DNA of 64,000 nucleotides. It comes from Bacillota bacterium (GTDB taxonomy: Bacteria > Bacillota > Clostridia > Lachnospirales > Lachnospiraceae). Below, in pieces: positions 62,821 to 64,000 of the stretch. Within the stretch, counting starts at the first letter, position 1, and the number at the start of each line of letters is the position of its first letter. Where the stretch lies: assembly GCA_023415055.1 (NCBI GenBank), contig JAEZLZ010000097.1, forward strand, positions 1-64,000, written 5' to 3'. Both the position numbers and the translations under genes were made by a program. The notes under the pieces are model-generated. The model saw only the letters and a list, made by a program, of their open reading frames with translations, was not told the DNA's origin and did not search any database.

Positions 62821-63422
62821 ATGAGTTCTATGAATAAGATGGATATTATGCCCGGCTGTGTATTCAGCCCTCAACCCATGTATATTATTGGGACAAAAAA
62901 TGAGGAGGAAGTGCCTGATTTTTGTATAATTACTTGGCTTGGTTTTTCTTTTGATAAAACCCCTCACTTAATGATGACAATCGGTGGTAGCAAGCAGACG
63001 AAAACAAACATACTTCGTGATAAAATGTTTTCTGCTAATTTAATCAGTGAAGACATGATTTGGCTTGCAGACTATTTTGGAACAACCAAAGGGGAAGAAA
63101 ACTTAAGAATGAGGTACCGTATGAGTATAGTTGGGGGCATAGCTTAAAGGTCCCGATTTTAGAGCAAAGCAACTGGGTTTATGAATGCGAAGTAACTAAA
63201 ATAATTGAATTAGACGGAAGCCATCTGTTCTTAGCGGATATTAAAAATATTCAGATCGACAAGAAATTTCAAGATATGGACCTTGAACTGATTGATTTGA
63301 AAATGTTAAATCCCGCAATCTATGCACCTTATAATTATTTTTCAGTTGGAGAAAGAATTGGTGGATGCGGCGAGTGGAAAGATCACTTAACGATTAAGGA
63401 AAGACCGATTACAGAACATTAA
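62821..63422 (+). pseudogene. Frameshifted flavin-reductase-like protein
   Basis: The N-terminal frame (MPGCVFSPQPMYIIGTKNEE onward to DYFGTTKGEENL) leaves the family sequence near 63105 and stops at 63147. The +1 frame resumes at once with VPYEYSWGHSLKVPILEQSN, WVYECEVTKIIELDGSHLFL and ends at 63422 with GGCGEWKDHLT. Joined, it is a complete FMN-binding split-barrel protein of about 200 residues. A single indel within GAAGAAAACTTAAG explains it; either a young pseudogene or a sequencing error. GAAGGGAG before the start. Confidence 0.8.
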
Positions 63423-63453
63423 CCAGCAATAAGAAAGAGAAAAGGATCGCATT

Positions 63454-64000
63454 ATGGAAACCTTAGAAGCAATATTTAATCGCAGAAGCATAAGAAGTTT
63501 TACAGAGGTGCCGGTGACCAATGCAGAAATTGAAACACTACTAAAGGCAGCCTTCTCAGCACCAACCGCGGTGAACGCTCAACCATGGGAATTTGTGGTT
63601 ATTAATGAGAAAGAGATGCTGGGTAAAATAAGAGATAAGATGGTTTTTGCCAGATATAATGCTCCTCTGGGTATTGTCGTATGCGGTAATATGAAATTTG
63701 CCCTAAAAAGCAAGGACAAAGATTTGTGGATATGTGATTGCAGTGCAGCGATCGAGAATATGTTGCTGGCTGCGACAGATATCGGCCTTGCAAGTGTTTG
63801 GATCGGTATTTATCCGGTTGAATCAAGGATGGCAACAATGCAGCAGTTGATTGATTTGCCGGAACACGTAAAACCTCTGGGCATGGTGTATTTTGGGCAT
63901 GGTACCTATCAAGAGCCGGGACGATGCAGGTATAATGAAAAGGCAATTTATTGGCAGAAGTATGACCCGGATAGAAAACATAGGACAAAAGATAAACCGG
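63454..64000 (+). CDS. Nitroreductase-family flavoprotein (3' end outside window)
   Basis: Open to the right edge, at least 182 residues. The N-terminal IFNRRSIRSFTEVPV (FMN phosphate-binding arginines) and SAPTAVNAQPWEFVV are the family hallmark; GLASVWIGIYP and LGMVYFGHGTYQEPG complete the fold, so little if anything beyond the C-terminal tail is missing. It would reduce nitro-compounds, quinones or flavins with NAD(P)H. AAAGGAT upstream of the ATG. Follows the broken flavin reductase gene by 31 nt. Confidence 0.9.
   Translation, partial: METLEAIFNRRSIRSFTEVPVTNAEIETLLKAAFSAPTAVNAQPWEFVVINEKEMLGKIRDKMVFARYNAPLGIVVCGNMKFALKSKDKDLWICDCSAAIENMLLAATDIGLASVWIGIYPVESRMATMQQLIDLPEHVKPLGMVYFGHGTYQEPGRCRYNEKAIYWQKYDPDRKHRTKDKP

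Noticed and set aside
63602..63988. Minus-strand 128-residue ORF at the right edge
   Set aside because: It is antisense to an unmistakable nitroreductase gene that simply runs out of the window.

Overview
The window looks like chromosome from an anaerobic, low-to-mid GC Firmicute of the class Clostridia, most likely a Lachnospiraceae-type polysaccharide user. This is inferred from the oxygen-independent class III ribonucleotide reductase pair (nrdD/nrdG), alpha-L-fucosidase and alpha-L-rhamnosidase, CoA-disulfide-reductase-like enzymes, strong AGGAGG ribosome sites with several TTG/GTG starts, and the general protein style. No rRNA, tRNA, CRISPR array or intact insertion sequence was seen.

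Layout. 0-3.7 kb: small genes (DUF1450-like, membrane cytochrome-b5-like), a decayed TetR/zinc-ribbon remnant, a XerS-like tyrosine recombinase with direct repeats behind it, and ttcA. 4.1-16 kb: cell envelope and carbohydrate genes (two-stalk-domain amidase, GH29 fucosidase, proline/threonine-linker membrane protein, EamA transporter), the large helicase lhr and a four-repeat Big2 surface protein. 16.4-20.6 kb: a thiol/persulfide and metal block (rhodanese, CoA-disulfide reductase-rhodanese fusion, DUF134 regulator, C_GCAxxG_C_C-NifX fusion, and a frameshifted membrane 4Fe-4S protein). 20.9-25.4 kb: MerR regulator, Mbeg1-like alpha/beta hydrolase, YkuD transpeptidase, a Cys/Gly-rich mini-protein and a lipoprotein phosphoesterase. 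25.5-29.7 kb: an arsenic-type operon (YraQ/ArsP-like permease, CxxC thioredoxin, a second CoA-disulfide reductase-rhodanese, Acr3). 29.8-38.2 kb: a second Cys/Gly-rich mini-protein, metallophosphoesterase, LCP cell-wall ligase, nrdDG and a GGDEF-EAL protein. 38.3-42.4 kb: AraC regulator divergent from a GH78 rhamnosidase.

From 42.4 kb to the right edge nearly every gene is on the plus strand, short, self-contained and has its own ribosome site: GNAT acetyltransferases, Nudix hydrolases, ANT(6)-like and truncated nucleotidyltransferases, a methyltransferase, Tag glycosylase, a 2H phosphoesterase, cupin, nitroreductase and others, interspersed with clearly decayed genes. It reads as an accessory resistance/modification cassette zone with high turnover.

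The strongest systems-level signal is that the DUF134/C_GCAxxG-NifX promoter (18.74 kb) and the arsenic operon promoter (25.46 kb) both carry a TTGAC-N4-GTCAA palindrome over the -35 box, ahead of a perfect TATAAT. This suggests a common repressor not encoded here that links two blocks, each holding a CoA-disulfide reductase-rhodanese paralogue. Other notable points are an in-frame fusion with an internal Shine-Dalgarno start, twin internally repeated Cys/Gly mini-proteins, two hairpins that bury a Shine-Dalgarno in front of an ATG, and a canonical NrdR box pair upstream of nrdD.
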